A stretch of 64,000 bases of DNA from Rhodanobacter sp. AS-Z3 (GCF_029224025.1 NZ_CP119392.1:3185001-3249000), one strand, 5' to 3'. Counted from the first letter of the stretch, positions 51,591 to 61,288 are shown. Translations and numbers: made by a program. The notes: a model not told the origin generated them from the sequence alone.

Positions 51591-52205
51591 ATGATGGGGT
51601 TGCGCTGGCGGTACGTTCCGCTGTTGATGTTGCTGCTGCTTTCCGGCTTTTTGCTGGGCGCGTGCCACCGCAGCGAACCGTTGCCGTTCCGTCTGACCAA
51701 CATCAGCGGACACATGCCAGATCTGGATTTCAAGCTGACTGACGACAACGGCAAGGCGGTCACCGGTGCCGATTATCGCGGCAAGGTGACCCTGCTGTAT
51801 TTCGGCTACACCCATTGCCCCGACGTCTGCCCGCTGACCCTGGCCCAACTTCACGTGGTGATGCAACGGCTTGGCCCGTTGGCTGATGACGCGCGCATCC
51901 TGTTCGTCAGCGTCGACCCGGCACGCGATACGCCAGCCGTGATGCACGCCTACGTCCGTGCGTTCGACAAGCATGCGGTGGGTCTGGTCGGTGACGCGCG
52001 CAGCGTGGAAGCCTTGAGCAAGCGCTACCGCTCGGCGTTCACCCGCGAGCCCGGCGACGCGGCGGGCAACTACGAAGTAAGCCACAGCTCGGCCATCTAT
52101 GTATTTGACCGCGACGGCCATGCGCGCGTGCTGGCCACGCCGTCCGCGTCACGCGATGACCTGGTCCACGACCTGCATCTGCTGCTCGACACCGGAGCCC
52201 ACTGA
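51591..52205 (+). CDS. SCO1/SenC copper chaperone, lipoprotein
   Basis: 204 residues from ATG 51591, chosen for AAGGA 7 bp upstream and the signal peptide directly after (lipobox LLGAC, Cys25). Thioredoxin-like domain with copper-binding Cys76 and Cys80 in CPDVC and His165 in VSHSS. Delivers copper to the CuA site of cytochrome oxidase and may reduce its thiols. It overlaps pcuAC by 1 bp (TGATG), so they are translationally coupled. Confidence 0.93.
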   Translation: MMGLRWRYVPLLMLLLLSGFLLGACHRSEPLPFRLTNISGHMPDLDFKLTDDNGKAVTGADYRGKVTLLYFGYTHCPDVCPLTLAQLHVVMQRLGPLADDARILFVSVDPARDTPAVMHAYVRAFDKHAVGLVGDARSVEALSKRYRSAFTREPGDAAGNYEVSHSSAIYVFDRDGHARVLATPSASRDDLVHDLHLLLDTGAH

Positions 52206-52705
52206 TGAAAATGCCCAAACTGCCGATGTTGACGGCCGGCCTGCTGCTGGCCTGCGGCGTCCACGCCACCGATGCCGAGCACATTCGCGCCAGTCACGCG
52301 TGGATTCGCGTACTACCCAGTGCCCTGCCAGCTGGCGGGTATGTCACGCTGGAAAACGACAGCGATCAGCCGATCGCCCTGCAAAGCGCCAGCAGCACGA
52401 ATTACGCCGACGTGATGTTGCACCAGAGTTCAACCGCTGGCGGCGTCAGTCGCATGAGCATGGTCGACGCGATGAGCGTGCCGGCGCACGGCAAGGCGCA
52501 GCTTGCACCAGCGGGCTACCATCTGATGTTGATGCAGCCGAAGCAGCCAATAAAACCGGGTGACACGGTGGTGCTGACCCTGAAGTTCAGCGATGGCAGC
52601 ACGCTGGCCATCGACTTCATCGCACGACCGGCAAACGCATTGGATGCAGGCGACGAACACGCCATGCCGGGCATGGACCACGACGGCATCCAGCACGCGC
52701 ACTGA
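52205..52705 (+). CDS. Periplasmic copper chaperone PCu(A)C
   Basis: 166 residues, signal peptide cleaved near residue 22. The Cu(I) site of the family is H(M)x10Mx21HxM; here His73, Met84, His106 and Met108 fit it. The His/Met-rich tail (DEHAMPGMDHDGIQHAH) gives extra copper binding. Works with SCO to load cytochrome oxidase copper centres. Overlap with sco1 supports joint action. It is convergent with ctaG, the third member of this copper theme. Confidence 0.93.
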   Translation: MKMPKLPMLTAGLLLACGVHATDAEHIRASHAWIRVLPSALPAGGYVTLENDSDQPIALQSASSTNYADVMLHQSSTAGGVSRMSMVDAMSVPAHGKAQLAPAGYHLMLMQPKQPIKPGDTVVLTLKFSDGSTLAIDFIARPANALDAGDEHAMPGMDHDGIQHAH

Positions 52706-52718
52706 GCCGCGACAACAC

Positions 52719-53600
52719 TCAGTCGGAAACCGTCACCTCACTGACCACCGGCGCGCGGACTACCACCCGGCGCGGCGGCTTGCGCGGCAGCCGGCCGTTG
52801 CGCGACAGGCGCAACCACAGGCGCAGCGCCATCAGGCCGCCGATCGATTCCACCAACGCGGACGGCACCCAGATAATCACGCCGCCAATCAGCTGGCCGG
52901 TGAGCACATTGAAGGTGAACGCGCGTCCGCAGATTTCGAAGATCGGATAGAGGTCGATCTTGGAAAACGTGACGATCGCGCCGGCAACAATCTGCGGCGT
53001 CATGGTGATCGCCGGAGACAGCACGCGCAGGCCCGCCATCATCCGACCCGGCGGATGCGGACGATGATCCAGCACCAATGACCAGTAGGCAAAACCACTG
53101 ACCAACATGCTCCAGTTCATGAATCGATAGATGCGCCAGTCCAGCATCGCCAGCGTCTGCATCGAGGGAATCAGCCAGACCAGGATGAAGGCGATGAACA
53201 ACAGCGTGGCAACGGTCGGATTCCACAGCACGCCAAAGAACAGCCGCCACGGCCACGAACGTTGCAGCGGACGCAGCAGCCGCACGCGCCATGTCAGCGG
53301 CAGGCCCGCACGCAACACCGTCGACGGATAGGCCGCAACGATCAGCAGCGGTGCAATGTGATGCAGCAGTAATTGCTGGATGCGGTGCATGAAGAACTCA
53401 TGCTCGGCGTAATAGTCCAGATAGGTATGCAGCGACAGGTAGATGATCGCCATGCCGGACCAGAACGCCAGCTTGCTGGCAAAGCGCACCGGCAGGCGGC
53501 GACAGCCACGCAGGTACAGCACGCTGGTCACCACGAAGCACGTGAGCAATACCCACGAAAACTCCCACGGCACGATCCATTTCAACAAGATTGAACTCAC
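52719..53600 (-). CDS. Cytochrome c oxidase assembly factor CtaG (caa3_CtaG type)
   Basis: 293 residues, GTG start 53600. About seven membrane helices. The family blocks SLHTYLDYYAEHEFFMHRIQQ, HHIAPLL and PPGRMMAGL and the His-rich sites (HTYLDYYAEHEF, MHRIQQLLLHH) suggest metal handling. The DUF1404-type CtaG family aids oxidase assembly. Basic C-terminal tail. It faces the sco1-pcuAC pair with 13 bp between their ends, a compact copper-loading locus. Confidence 0.9.
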   Translation of the reverse strand: MSSILLKWIVPWEFSWVLLTCFVVTSVLYLRGCRRLPVRFASKLAFWSGMAIIYLSLHTYLDYYAEHEFFMHRIQQLLLHHIAPLLIVAAYPSTVLRAGLPLTWRVRLLRPLQRSWPWRLFFGVLWNPTVATLLFIAFILVWLIPSMQTLAMLDWRIYRFMNWSMLVSGFAYWSLVLDHRPHPPGRMMAGLRVLSPAITMTPQIVAGAIVTFSKIDLYPIFEICGRAFTFNVLTGQLIGGVIIWVPSALVESIGGLMALRLWLRLSRNGRLPRKPPRRVVVRAPVVSEVTVSD

Positions 53601-53712
53601 TGCACCAACACTTCTGTCTGTGCCGGCAAGCGCCGGCGACCGCCCAGCTTAACGCCGCGCGCCCTTTCCGTCAGCCGCCAACGGCTTCCTGCACAACGGC
53701 AAATGGTCGCGC

Positions 53713-55629
53713 CTACTGCCGGCGCCGGCTGTAGCGCGTGCGCCGCCAGCCGTACAGCATACCCAACAGCACGATCAGGCCAGGCACCAGAACAATGTTG
53801 ATGACCTTCACGCGCAGGCCGAGCGCATCGATCTCGGCATTGAGTTGGTGCTGTACATCGCGTAGTTCCTTGTTGATCGCCAGTTGGCGCTGGCGGAACT
53901 GTTCGATCTCGCGGCGTTGCTCGACGGAGGCGACATCACCATGACTACCCTTGGCCGGCTGCAACTCTTCCAGCCGGCGTCGGGTATCGGCCAGCTCGCG
54001 TTCGAGCTCACGCTCCTTCTGCAGGAATTTCTGGTCCGCAGCGTTACGCAACGCCTGTACCCGGGTGAACGGACGCTGCGAGGTGGAGCGGCCACGAATC
54101 GATAGCAAGGACGAGGAACCACTCAGGTTGTCCACCAGATTGGTCAGCATGTCGCCGTTGTTGGCGAAGATCCGCATCATGGTCTGACCCAGCATGGTCT
54201 GCGGCTCCACCCACAGTCGATCACTGAGCAGGTCGGTGTCGGCCACCAGAATCACCTCGGCATTGGGTGCCGAGCGGGCCAGGTGCCCCGCTTGCGCGGC
54301 ACGCTCGGGGAATGCGCTGTCGAAGGTGCCATGCAGCCGCGCCGCCAGCACGTAATGGATATTGTCCGGGGTGTAGTCCTGCAGCAGCGTGGTGGGGTCG
54401 GCACTCGAATCCAGCACGCGCTGTGTCGGCACCACCTCGGCCTCGGCACTGCTCTGCAGCAACGGGATCAGCCGTGAACGCGTATCGGGCGCCAGATCAA
54501 AGTAGCCCACGGTGGACACATTGATGCGTTGCAGACTGGCCGTGACTGCGTCATTGCGGTTCAACTCCTGCGCGCCGAGGGCGAGCATCGCCGGATGATT
54601 GAGGCTGCTGCCGGCCAGTTCGATCTGCAACGCACGCGTGCGATCAAGCACCACTTTTCGCGGGTCGTAGACCACACCCCAGGTTTTGAACAGGCGCGGC
54701 AGATCGGACACATGATCGGGAACGGTGATGCTGTCCGGCCCGTACGCTGACAGGTCCAGCTCGGCATCCGGATCAACAAACACCACCAGGTGCCCGCCGC
54801 CCAGCACGTACTGGTCAATCGCATATTGCGCATCTGGCGTCAGTCGCTTGGGCTGGATCAGCAGCAGCACCTTGATGCGCGGGTCGACCTTCTGCAATGT
54901 CGCCGCGTCGATCGATTTCACATCGAACAATTGGCGCAGTTGCTGAAAAGCCATCCATGGCTGTTCGCTGAGTGCCGGATTGCCGTCGACCGGCAGCGAA
55001 CTGATTACGCCAACTTGCGGCTTGCTGGTCTGGTTGAGCTCATAAACCAGCTTGGCGACGTCGTACTCGAGAAACGCTTCGCGGGAAGGGTCGAAGAACG
55101 CAATCGACAACGTCTTCTCCGGCAGGCGCTCTTCCACACCGTCGCCGTCGATACTGCCGGACATGGCGCTGCCGGCCAGGCCGAAGAACACCCGCTCGCC
55201 GTTGCTGCCGCCATTGGCGCCGGTCAGCCCGGCACCTTCGGCGCTGGCTTCGTCATCCGAATACGGCACCGGATCGATGATCTGCAAGCGGATATGTCCA
55301 CGCGAACGCGCCACCATTTCCTGCAGCATTTCGCGTACGCGCTGCTCGTAACTGCGCAGTTGCGGCAGGTCGCGGGTAGCATGCTCCGAAAAATACAGAG
55401 TCAACCGCAACGGGCGCTGCAGGTCGTCCACGATATGCAGCGTGCCGGGCGTCAAGGTGTACAGCTTGTCGCTGGTGAGGTCGATGCGCGACGCATGCAG
55501 CCAGCGGCTGCTGGCCACGATCAACGGTACGAACACCAGCACCAGCAACACCAGCGCGAGGTAAAGCAGGCCGCGCCGATTCAGCCGCAGCGGCGTAGAC
55601 AACCAACGATGGATGCGCGAAAAGGCCAT
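53713..55629 (-). CDS. GldG-like ABC transporter auxiliary protein
   Basis: 638 residues. One N-terminal membrane helix (about 20-42), a large periplasmic region with the GldG/DUF4350-like fold (LTLYFSEHATRDLPQLRSYEQRV and VYELNQTSKPQVGVISSLP), a coiled-coil (about 545-605) and a C-terminal helix followed by RRTRYSRRRQ. In Bacteroidetes GldG forms an ABC system with GldA and GldF. Here it follows the permease gene by 4 bp. Non-gliding relatives likely use it for envelope export; the cargo is unknown. Confidence 0.85.
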   Translation of the reverse strand: MAFSRIHRWLSTPLRLNRRGLLYLALVLLVLVFVPLIVASSRWLHASRIDLTSDKLYTLTPGTLHIVDDLQRPLRLTLYFSEHATRDLPQLRSYEQRVREMLQEMVARSRGHIRLQIIDPVPYSDDEASAEGAGLTGANGGSNGERVFFGLAGSAMSGSIDGDGVEERLPEKTLSIAFFDPSREAFLEYDVAKLVYELNQTSKPQVGVISSLPVDGNPALSEQPWMAFQQLRQLFDVKSIDAATLQKVDPRIKVLLLIQPKRLTPDAQYAIDQYVLGGGHLVVFVDPDAELDLSAYGPDSITVPDHVSDLPRLFKTWGVVYDPRKVVLDRTRALQIELAGSSLNHPAMLALGAQELNRNDAVTASLQRINVSTVGYFDLAPDTRSRLIPLLQSSAEAEVVPTQRVLDSSADPTTLLQDYTPDNIHYVLAARLHGTFDSAFPERAAQAGHLARSAPNAEVILVADTDLLSDRLWVEPQTMLGQTMMRIFANNGDMLTNLVDNLSGSSSLLSIRGRSTSQRPFTRVQALRNAADQKFLQKERELERELADTRRRLEELQPAKGSHGDVASVEQRREIEQFRQRQLAINKELRDVQHQLNAEIDALGLRVKVINIVLVPGLIVLLGMLYGWRRTRYSRRRQ

Positions 55630-55633
55630 GGCG

Positions 55634-56368
55634 TCAGCGCGTCCGTTTCAGGTCGAGCAGCAACACGCCGCCAATCAACCAGCCCAGTGTGCTCAACACG
55701 AAATACAGCACGTCACGGATATCCAGCACACCGCGGGCAATCGCCTCGAAATGGCGCAGCATCGACAAGTGGGCCACCGCATTGATCAGCCGGCGCGGCA
55801 AGCTGCCGGAAAAGAAATCCAGTACCTGCTGTTGTCCGACCAGAATCAGCAGCACGCAGACCAGCGCACTGAGGATAAATGCCACCACCTGGCTGCGGGT
55901 CAGTGCCGACATGCAGGCACCAATGGCGGTGAAGCTGCCGGCCATCAACCAGCTGCCGAGATATCCCGCCAGAATGATGCCGTTGTCGGGCGAGCCGAGG
56001 TAGTTGACGGTGATCCAGATCGGGAAGGTCAGTGCCAGCGCAAGGCCGATGAACAGCCACGCGGCGAGGAACTTGCCCAACATGGCCTGCCACAAGGTCA
56101 ACGGCAGCGTCAGCAACAGTTCCAGCGTGCCGCCCTTGGTCTCTTCCGCCCACATGCGCATGGTGATCGCCGGCACCAGGATCAGGTACAGCCAGGGATG
56201 CATCACGAAAAAAGGTTGCAGGTCGGCCTGGCCGCGCTCGTAGAAATCCCCGGCGTAGAACGTAAGAATCGCGCTCAACACCAGGAAGATCACCAGGAAC
56301 ACGTAGGCCACCGGCGTCACGAAATAACTGCGCAACTCACGCCGCGCCACTGCCACGATTGGACTCAT
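55634..56368 (-). CDS. ABC-2 type permease (GldF-like)
   Basis: 244 residues, about six membrane helices: VARRELRSYFVTPVAYVFLVIF opens the protein, and EETKGGTLELLLTLPLTLWQ in the middle is the amphipathic coupling segment of ABC-2 permeases. Forms the membrane part of the ABC complex with the ATPase and GldG-like subunit. Its start overlaps the ATPase stop by 4 bp (ATGA). Confidence 0.9.
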   Translation of the reverse strand: MSPIVAVARRELRSYFVTPVAYVFLVIFLVLSAILTFYAGDFYERGQADLQPFFVMHPWLYLILVPAITMRMWAEETKGGTLELLLTLPLTLWQAMLGKFLAAWLFIGLALALTFPIWITVNYLGSPDNGIILAGYLGSWLMAGSFTAIGACMSALTRSQVVAFILSALVCVLLILVGQQQVLDFFSGSLPRRLINAVAHLSMLRHFEAIARGVLDIRDVLYFVLSTLGWLIGGVLLLDLKRTR

Positions 56369-57306
56369 GCGAGGCTCCCGGCGTTGTCACCAACCGTGGT
56401 GATCTGGCGGAACACCTCATCCAGGCGACCACGCTCAAGCTGGATCTCGGAGACCTCCAGCCCCTGTTCGCGCAGCAACGTCTCCACCGCCTCCAGAATG
56501 CGTTCGCCGGGCTTGGGGAACACCGTGATGCGGCCATCCAGCGCATCCACCTCGATCGCCGCCACCTGTGGCAGCCGCCCCAGCATTTCCTGCGACATGC
56601 CACTGCCCGGCGCACTGAACGACACCGCACCGTGATAGCGCGAACGCGCCTCCAGTTCAGCCGGCGTGGCATCGGCCAGCAGCCTGCCGCTGGCGATGAT
56701 CACCACCCGATTGCACAGCGCATGAACCTCTTCCAGCAGATGGGTGGAGATCAGGATCGTGCGGTCGCGCGCCAGCGTGTCGATCAACTGACGCACCGCG
56801 TGTTTCTGGTTTGGGTCAAGACCGTCGGTTGGCTCATCGAGCATCAACACCGGTGGATCGTGCAGGATCGCCTGGGCCAGCCCGACGCGCCGACGCAAGC
56901 CCTTGGACAAGGTGTCGATACCCACGCCAAGCACATCCTCCAGCTGCAACTGCTGCACCACCGCGTCAAACCGGCGATGCGCCGCTTCAGGCTTCAGCCC
57001 ACGCACGCGTCCGATGAACTGCAGGAACTCGCGCACGGTCATCTCGCCGTAACTGGGCGCACCTTCGGGCAGATAGCCCAACGCCCGCTTGACCTTCAGC
57101 GGCTCGCGGCTCACATCGTGACCGCAGACCCGCGCCGTACCCGACGTCGGCACCAGAAAGCCGGCAATCATGCGCATCGCGGTGGACTTGCCGGCACCAT
57201 TCGGACCGAGCAGGCCCAGCACCTGACCCGGCTCGACACGGATGCTCAACGCGTTCACCGCGATGAGAGGGCCATAGCATCGGGTGAGCTGGTCGGTTTC
57301 GATCAT
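56365..57306 (-). CDS. ABC transporter ATP-binding protein (GldA-like)
   Basis: 313 residues. Walker A GPNGAGKST (about 34-42), signature LSKGLRRRVGLAQ, Walker B VLMLDEPTDGLDP and the H-loop in LISTHLLEEV. A C-terminal extension (about 225-313) with alternating strands resembles the regulatory tail of GldA/NatA-type ATPases. First gene of the three-gene minus-strand operon gldA-F-G. A hairpin terminator at 57417-57449 separates it from the gene upstream. Confidence 0.93.
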   Translation of the reverse strand: MIETDQLTRCYGPLIAVNALSIRVEPGQVLGLLGPNGAGKSTAMRMIAGFLVPTSGTARVCGHDVSREPLKVKRALGYLPEGAPSYGEMTVREFLQFIGRVRGLKPEAAHRRFDAVVQQLQLEDVLGVGIDTLSKGLRRRVGLAQAILHDPPVLMLDEPTDGLDPNQKHAVRQLIDTLARDRTILISTHLLEEVHALCNRVVIIASGRLLADATPAELEARSRYHGAVSFSAPGSGMSQEMLGRLPQVAAIEVDALDGRITVFPKPGERILEAVETLLREQGLEVSEIQLERGRLDEVFRQITTVGDNAGSLA

Positions 57307-57416
57307 GTCCGGTTATGGGTTGTTAAAAAGCGGAACAGCAAGCGAGCAGCACGTGCGCAGCAACGGTCACAACGGGCCCTGCAATGTACCGCAACACGCA
57401 CCTTCAAGCTCCAAAG

Positions 57417-57449
57417 AAAAAGGCCCTTCCGTGACGGAAAGGCCTTTTT
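57417..57449. terminator. Terminator after SRPBCC-domain gene
   Basis: AAAAAGGCC-TTCCG / CGGAA-GGCCTTTTT with one mismatch; T5 on both strands. 30 bp after the stop at 57479 on the minus strand. Confidence 0.85.
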
Positions 57450-57478
57450 CAGCTTGCTGCAGAAGACGCGTGAAGAGC

Positions 57479-58846
57479 TTACTTGCCCGCGCTGGCCGCC
57501 TCGGCGGGTGCCGCAGCCGTGGCCGCCGGAGCCGGAGCCGACGCGGCGTTCGCCGGGGCATCGTCCAGCGACGGCGGCTGCAGGCCGGCTTCCTGCTCCG
57601 GCGTTTTCTCCGGTGCATCGGAAATCGGCAGGAACACGTCGTACTTCGCATACTGCGTAATGTTGCCGCCGGCATCCTTGACTTCCGGCGTAGCGACCAC
57701 GTCATAAGGACGGTTGACCACTTCGTCGTACTTGTAGCCATGCGTCTGCGCGTAGGCCTTGAGCATGTCGCGGGTCTGCGGCACACCGGCAAACGTGCCG
57801 TTCCACACACCCTTGAGTGCTGCCCCACCAAATGCCAGCGTGGCGCGCACATTGCCGTCCACCACCACGCGACCGAAGCGATCACGACTGCCCGGAGCGA
57901 TCGCGCTGTCTGCGGCAGCCGCTGCGCTGCTGGCCTCAGCCGGGGCGGCGCCCGCGGTATCCAGCGACGGCGGGGTGGCAGCCATCAGCTGTGCGCTCTG
58001 GCCGTTGATGGTCAGCGTGCTGCTGTCAATCGGGAAAGCCACGTCGAAGGCGTAGGTCTGATCGCCGTAATTGGTGGTGATCAGGATGCGCGAACCGGTG
58101 ATGTTCACGCCAAGCTTCTTGGCAGCTGCCTGAATTTCGGCGGTTGCCTTGGCCACGGCGTCATCCAGCCCTTCCAGGCCTTCCTTGCGCTCAATCGAGG
58201 TGGACACCAGCAGCACCGGGGTCGGCTGCGTCTGTTCGATGTACGGCACCAGTTGGCTGTAGTCGATGTTTGGCACGCCAGCCAGCACGTTCTGCAGGTT
58301 GTTCAGGCTGAACTGCACGAACGAGTCGGGGTCGCCATGGATATACAGGTTGGCGAAGCGATTGATCAGGTTCCAGCCATAGGACACGTCATACGACCAC
58401 GTAACCTGGGTGAGCTGGCCGCGGCTGCCCTGGCGTTCCAGATCCAGCGTGAAGTGCTTGTCCAGACCGCGCCAAGCGTTGTCCAGATTCCAGACGATGG
58501 TCGCCGTCTTGGTGTTGCTGTCGATCTTGTCGAAGTCGGGCGTGGCGCTGGCGATGGTCAGACCACCGTTGCCGAGCTTGGCATCGCTCGAGGTCCAGCT
58601 GATTTCGGCGCCCGGACCGAAAGCTTTGCCCGAGTAGGTGAACTGGACGCTCGGGTCGAGCGAACGCAACACAGCGTAGTCCGGCAGTCGACGATAGTTG
58701 TCGAGTACGTCGTAGACCTGACGCATGTCCTTGCCGATGACCAACTGGCGTTCGACATGCCCGCTACCGGGCATGACCACAGCTGCCAGGACACCGATGA
58801 CCGCGACGATGACCAGGGCAACAAGAAATTCAAAGACACGCATCAT
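57479..58846 (-). CDS. SRPBCC domain protein with GyrI-like C-terminal region
   Basis: 455 residues. An N-terminal membrane anchor (RVFEFLVALVIVAVIGVLAAVVM) is followed by a polyketide-cyclase/dehydrase type START domain (about 32-185). A second alpha/beta region (185-410) includes YGDQTYAFDVAFPID and YKYDEVVNRPYDV, resembling GyrI-like ligand-binding folds, and an Ala/Pro-rich tail (about 420-455) ends it. Probably periplasmic, tethered at the N-terminus, with ligand-binding domains. Function unknown. Single gene with its own terminator. Confidence 0.75.
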   Translation of the reverse strand: MMRVFEFLVALVIVAVIGVLAAVVMPGSGHVERQLVIGKDMRQVYDVLDNYRRLPDYAVLRSLDPSVQFTYSGKAFGPGAEISWTSSDAKLGNGGLTIASATPDFDKIDSNTKTATIVWNLDNAWRGLDKHFTLDLERQGSRGQLTQVTWSYDVSYGWNLINRFANLYIHGDPDSFVQFSLNNLQNVLAGVPNIDYSQLVPYIEQTQPTPVLLVSTSIERKEGLEGLDDAVAKATAEIQAAAKKLGVNITGSRILITTNYGDQTYAFDVAFPIDSSTLTINGQSAQLMAATPPSLDTAGAAPAEASSAAAAADSAIAPGSRDRFGRVVVDGNVRATLAFGGAALKGVWNGTFAGVPQTRDMLKAYAQTHGYKYDEVVNRPYDVVATPEVKDAGGNITQYAKYDVFLPISDAPEKTPEQEAGLQPPSLDDAPANAASAPAPAATAAAPAEAASAGK

Positions 58847-59093
58847 TCCAGAGTTCTCCGAAGCGTCTTTACGCCATACCTAGATAATATTTCCCCGGCG
58901 TTCCATGCGGACCCGTTGAGGGGTTGTTTCCGCGGGTCTTGGCAGGGGGTCGGCAAACGCCGAAGCTACGGATGTTACTTGCTCAGGGGCCGGAACGCTA
59001 TCCGCAGCCATTGCTGGTTTGAGTGCCCCAAAAACAGGGCGGGCTGCGGTCGGCGCAGGCACCGCAACCGCTCCACCCACGCCCCGTCACACC

Positions 59094-59735
59094 TCAAACG
59101 ATGCCCATTTCCAGCGCCTTCAACACGGCCCGGGTGCGGTCGCGCACGCCCAGCTTGGAAAGGATGTTGGAAACGTGATTCTTCACCGTGCCCTCGGCCA
59201 CCTTGAGCGAGTTGGCGATTTCCTTGTTGCTGTAACCGCCGGACAACAGTCGCAGGATTTCCGTCTCGCGCTCGGTGAGCGGATCAGGCTGCTCCAGACT
59301 GGTGAAATTGTTCTGCATCCGCGACACCCCGGCCATCAACCGCTGGGTGACCATTGGCGCCACCAGTGAGCCGCCGGCAGCCACGGTGCGCACCGCCTCG
59401 ACCAGTTGTTCCAGCGAGACGTCTTTCAACAGGTAGCCGCGCGCGCCGGCCTTCAAACCCTGCAGCACCAGTTGGTCGTCGTCAAAGGTGGTCAGGATGA
59501 TGGTGGGCGGCAAGTCGTTGCGGGCCGACAGCGCCTGCAGCACTTCCAGACCACTCATGTTCGGCATGCGCAGGTCCAGCAGCACCACGTCCGGCTTGAT
59601 GCGCGGAATGTCCTGTACCGCTTGGGCGCCATCGGCGCACTCGGCCACCACACGGATATCTTCGGACAGATCCAGCAACGAGCGGACGCCCTGGCGAACC
59701 AGATTCTGGTCGTCAACGAGACAAACGGAAATCAT
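59094..59735 (-). CDS. NarL/LuxR-family response regulator (DesR type)
   Basis: 213 residues from ATG 59735. Receiver domain with phospho-acceptor Asp54 in VVLLDLRMPNMSG, acidic Asp8/Asp9 and the Lys in GYLLKDVS. C-terminal LuxR HTH (about 150-213) contains LTERETEILRLLSGGYSNKEIANSL. Paired with the histidine kinase gene upstream on the same strand (121-bp gap). DesR-type regulators often control membrane-lipid or ABC efflux genes; the Gld-like ABC operon nearby is a possible target, by position only. Confidence 0.93.
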   Translation of the reverse strand: MISVCLVDDQNLVRQGVRSLLDLSEDIRVVAECADGAQAVQDIPRIKPDVVLLDLRMPNMSGLEVLQALSARNDLPPTIILTTFDDDQLVLQGLKAGARGYLLKDVSLEQLVEAVRTVAAGGSLVAPMVTQRLMAGVSRMQNNFTSLEQPDPLTERETEILRLLSGGYSNKEIANSLKVAEGTVKNHVSNILSKLGVRDRTRAVLKALEMGIV

Positions 59736-59856
59736 TGCGGGTCCTCGGGAAACTTGGCTTGATGATGTGCTGCTGAATGAGGTGATGCTTGCAGCTGGCA
59801 AGGCCGGCCGCGGCGAACGTCGACGCGCTTTTGCACCCCGGCGCCCACATCACAGA

Positions 59857-61131
59857 TTACGACACATTGAGCGCGGGCGGCTCAAGCCGGCTTGGCGCGT
59901 GCGCCAGCGCGGGCTGCTCGCCCAGCGGCAGTCGCACGGTCAAGGCGAAACCCTGGCCAAGCCCGGTATCCAGCGTGACACTGCCACCAAACTCAGCCAG
60001 CCGCTCACGCATGCCCGACAGGCCATTGCCTGGCTCGACCTTGTCGGCGCCGCGACCGTCATCACGCGCATGCAGGCCGATCAGGCTTTCCCCGGCATAG
60101 GCGAAGTTCAGCCACAGGTTGCGCGCGCCGGCATGGCGCGCGGTATTGGTGATGATTTCCTGCGCGCAACGCAGCAGAACCTGGGCCCGCCGCGGGTCTT
60201 CCACACTGAATCGCGGCGGCATCACCACGTGCACATGCAGGCCCGGCACACCTTCGGCCAGGCCACGCAAGGCCTGGGTCAAGTCAATCGCATCGTCCTG
60301 ACGCAACTCGCTGACTACCTCGCGAACATCCGCCAGCAGCAATTTGGCCGTGCTCTGCGCCTTGCGCACGTGCGCACTGGCAGCCTCATTGGTGAGATGA
60401 CTGGCTACTTCGAGGTTGAGGCTCAGGGCCGTCAGGTGATGGCCGATCAGATCGTGCAGATCCCGCGCGATGCGCATGCGCTCGGCGATTCGACTGGATT
60501 CGGCCAGCAAGGCGCGGGTAGCCCGCAGTTCGGAATTCAGGCGCCGCTGCACGTCACGCTGTTCGGCCTGCTGGCTGGCCACCGTGGAGGTGATGAAAAC
60601 CAGCACCGAAATACCCAGATAGATGCTCGCCTGCAGGAATCCCAACGCCACACTGTGGTCGTACTCGGGGAAGGTGGCGAAGATCGCCACCAGGCTCAAG
60701 TGCTGCAGCACCAGCCAGAACACCGCCAGCCAGAACGGCAGCAGCCACGGCAGCACCAGCGAAGCCACCACCATCAGCATCGCCGACAGGCCGCTGTGGC
60801 TGTACCAGCCAACCGCCACTGCCGCCGCCGTCATCAAGGCAAGCCCAAGCAGTTTCCACACCGGATGCCGACGCGAACCGAGGTTACTGGTCAGCAGCCA
60901 GTACATCAGCCCGAAGATCAGGTAGCACAGCGTCCACAGCAGCAACGAAAAGTTCGGGCGCTGCAGCAGGCTTAGTCGTTCAGTCGCCCAACTGGTGATC
61001 AGCGGCGTCCCTACCGACAAGTAGGTGAAGAAGCCCGCGTAGCGGAGCAGGCGAATATGATTGAAGAATGACCAGCGCATGGCATGCATCATTGACGGCG
61101 CAGCGGATTCGCGCAATGCGCGAGAAGTCAT
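59857..61131 (-). CDS. Sensor histidine kinase (DesK/HisKA_3 type)
   Basis: 424 residues, with about six N-terminal membrane helices (38-183) forming the sensor and no periplasmic domain. The HisKA_3 dimer motif has phospho-His226 in RIARDLHDLIGHH, and the ATPase domain carries NTARHAGA and DDGRGADK with NGLSGMRER. This layout matches DesK-like sensors of membrane state. The response regulator follows 121 bp downstream. The start ATG 61131 is divergent from the min operon by 157 bp. Confidence 0.92.
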   Translation of the reverse strand: MTSRALRESAAPSMMHAMRWSFFNHIRLLRYAGFFTYLSVGTPLITSWATERLSLLQRPNFSLLLWTLCYLIFGLMYWLLTSNLGSRRHPVWKLLGLALMTAAAVAVGWYSHSGLSAMLMVVASLVLPWLLPFWLAVFWLVLQHLSLVAIFATFPEYDHSVALGFLQASIYLGISVLVFITSTVASQQAEQRDVQRRLNSELRATRALLAESSRIAERMRIARDLHDLIGHHLTALSLNLEVASHLTNEAASAHVRKAQSTAKLLLADVREVVSELRQDDAIDLTQALRGLAEGVPGLHVHVVMPPRFSVEDPRRAQVLLRCAQEIITNTARHAGARNLWLNFAYAGESLIGLHARDDGRGADKVEPGNGLSGMRERLAEFGGSVTLDTGLGQGFALTVRLPLGEQPALAHAPSRLEPPALNVS

Positions 61132-61288
61132 GGTCGCAACGGGAGCGAGCGGCCCGGAAAATCGTGCTTTACGAAGCTTTTACATGTGCCTCAACGTGAT
61201 GTAAGGGGCATCCGCGCATGGCATAATGGGCCATTGCGCGAGGCAGTTACCCCGTCTCGTCCCCGAATCCACCCTTGCGGAGCAACGA

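Noticed and set aside
58880..59080. 66-codon minus-strand frame between the SRPBCC gene and the response regulator
   Set aside because: Ends in a plausible-looking MERRGNII, but third codon positions are not GC-rich like true genes here, there is no ribosome site, and it is Ala/Pro low complexity. Left as non-coding.
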